From Bartonella phoceensis (lineage in GTDB: Bacteria > Pseudomonadota > Alphaproteobacteria > Rhizobiales > Rhizobiaceae): DNA of 64,000 bases. The stretch covers positions 124,001 through 188,000 of the forward strand of contig NZ_CADEAD010000002.1 of assembly GCF_902825145.1 (NCBI RefSeq), written 5' to 3'. Made by a program: the position numbers and the translations under genes. The notes under the pieces were generated by a model, which was given only the letters and a program-made list of their open reading frames with translations, did not search any database and was not told where the DNA came from. Shown in pieces: positions 63,909 through 64,000 of the stretch (its first letter is position 1; each line of letters opens with the position of its first letter).

Positions 63909-64000
63909 TCAATAATTTCTCCGCGCATTAAAAACTTTGCCAAAGCAATACTTGAGACAGGACCTAACAACCCAATAATGAGAGCTGCGACAAAATAAAT
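63905..64000 (-). CDS. phaF: Antiporter subunit PhaF/MnhF (C-terminus only)
   Basis: The right edge cuts this gene; the last 31 codons are visible, reading A-A-L-I-I-G-L-L-G-P-V-S-S-I-A-L-A-K-F-L-M-R-G and ending I-I-E-stop. That hydrophobic segment and the R-G-E-I-I-E ending are typical of MnhF/PhaF. The 4-base overlap with phaG confirms operon order phaF-phaG, so a complete pha cluster probably lies beyond the edge. Confidence 0.85.
   Translation of the reverse strand: MYFVAALIIGLLGPVSSIALAKFLMRGEIIE

Overview
The window looks like a piece of chromosome from a Bartonella-type alphaproteobacterium (Hyphomicrobiales/Rhizobiales). The DNA is AT-rich, and the gene neighbourhoods are rhizobial: cobS-cobT beside a J-domain gene and bolA, argH-lptM-lysA divergent from tlpA, xerD-accA beside aroK-aroB, htpX-rsmB-heparinase-purH, and tsaD opposite a mitofilin/HemY pair. 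Intergenic DNA is long and full of decayed sequence, as in a reducing host-associated genome. The genus call is inference from gene content; no 16S gene is present.

Layout. 1-3.1 kb (minus): start of sdhD, sdhC, then rplS, trmD and rimM. 3.2-9.2 kb (mostly plus): SapC-family gene, xerC, bolA (minus), a J-domain gene, cobS and cobT. 9.5-22.1 kb (mostly minus): yhhQ, rpmB, SURF1 (plus), a DUF1127 micro-gene, purH, heparinase-like, rsmB, htpX, an SDHAF4-like gene (plus), rpsP, chorismate mutase, ffh and a beta carbonic anhydrase. 22.4-32.1 kb: a very large NAD-glutamate dehydrogenase, then minus-strand DUF2125, glutamine amidotransferase, HemY-like and mitofilin-like genes. 32.4-36.9 kb: tsaD, an EVE-domain gene, a wrecked L,D-transpeptidase pseudogene, an OmpR-type regulator and a methyltransferase. 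37-50.8 kb: TIGR02302 protein, lysA, lptM, argH, tlpA, yaiI, yihY, tyrC-like, holA and a three-gene ABC importer. 51-52.2 kb: tRNA-Gly followed by a Mu-like prophage remnant. 52.4-64 kb: thiD, plsC, a D,D-carboxypeptidase, a CobW GTPase, an L,D-transpeptidase, accA, xerD, a 53-aa membrane protein, aroK, aroB, a tRNA-Arg(CCU) split by a group I intron, two tandem PliC/MliC lysozyme-inhibitor-like genes, and phaG/phaF.

Most genes are housekeeping: translation and RNA modification, respiratory-chain assembly (sdhC, SDHAF4-like, SURF1), amino-acid and shikimate synthesis, envelope building, and chromosome-dimer resolution (both xerC and xerD). The interest lies in the margins: the self-splicing tRNA intron; three short, decaying tandem duplications at gene ends (trmD 5', purH 3', and the glutamate dehydrogenase/DUF2125 junction); a response regulator with Glu where the phospho-Asp should be; an A9 tract that breaks DUF2125; the Mu-like relic with two in-frame TAG codons; a degenerate repeat present near 39.7 and 57.3 kb; and four small genes or gene pieces missed by simple ORF calling (DUF1127, lptM, the 53-aa xerD-linked gene, the transposase stub).
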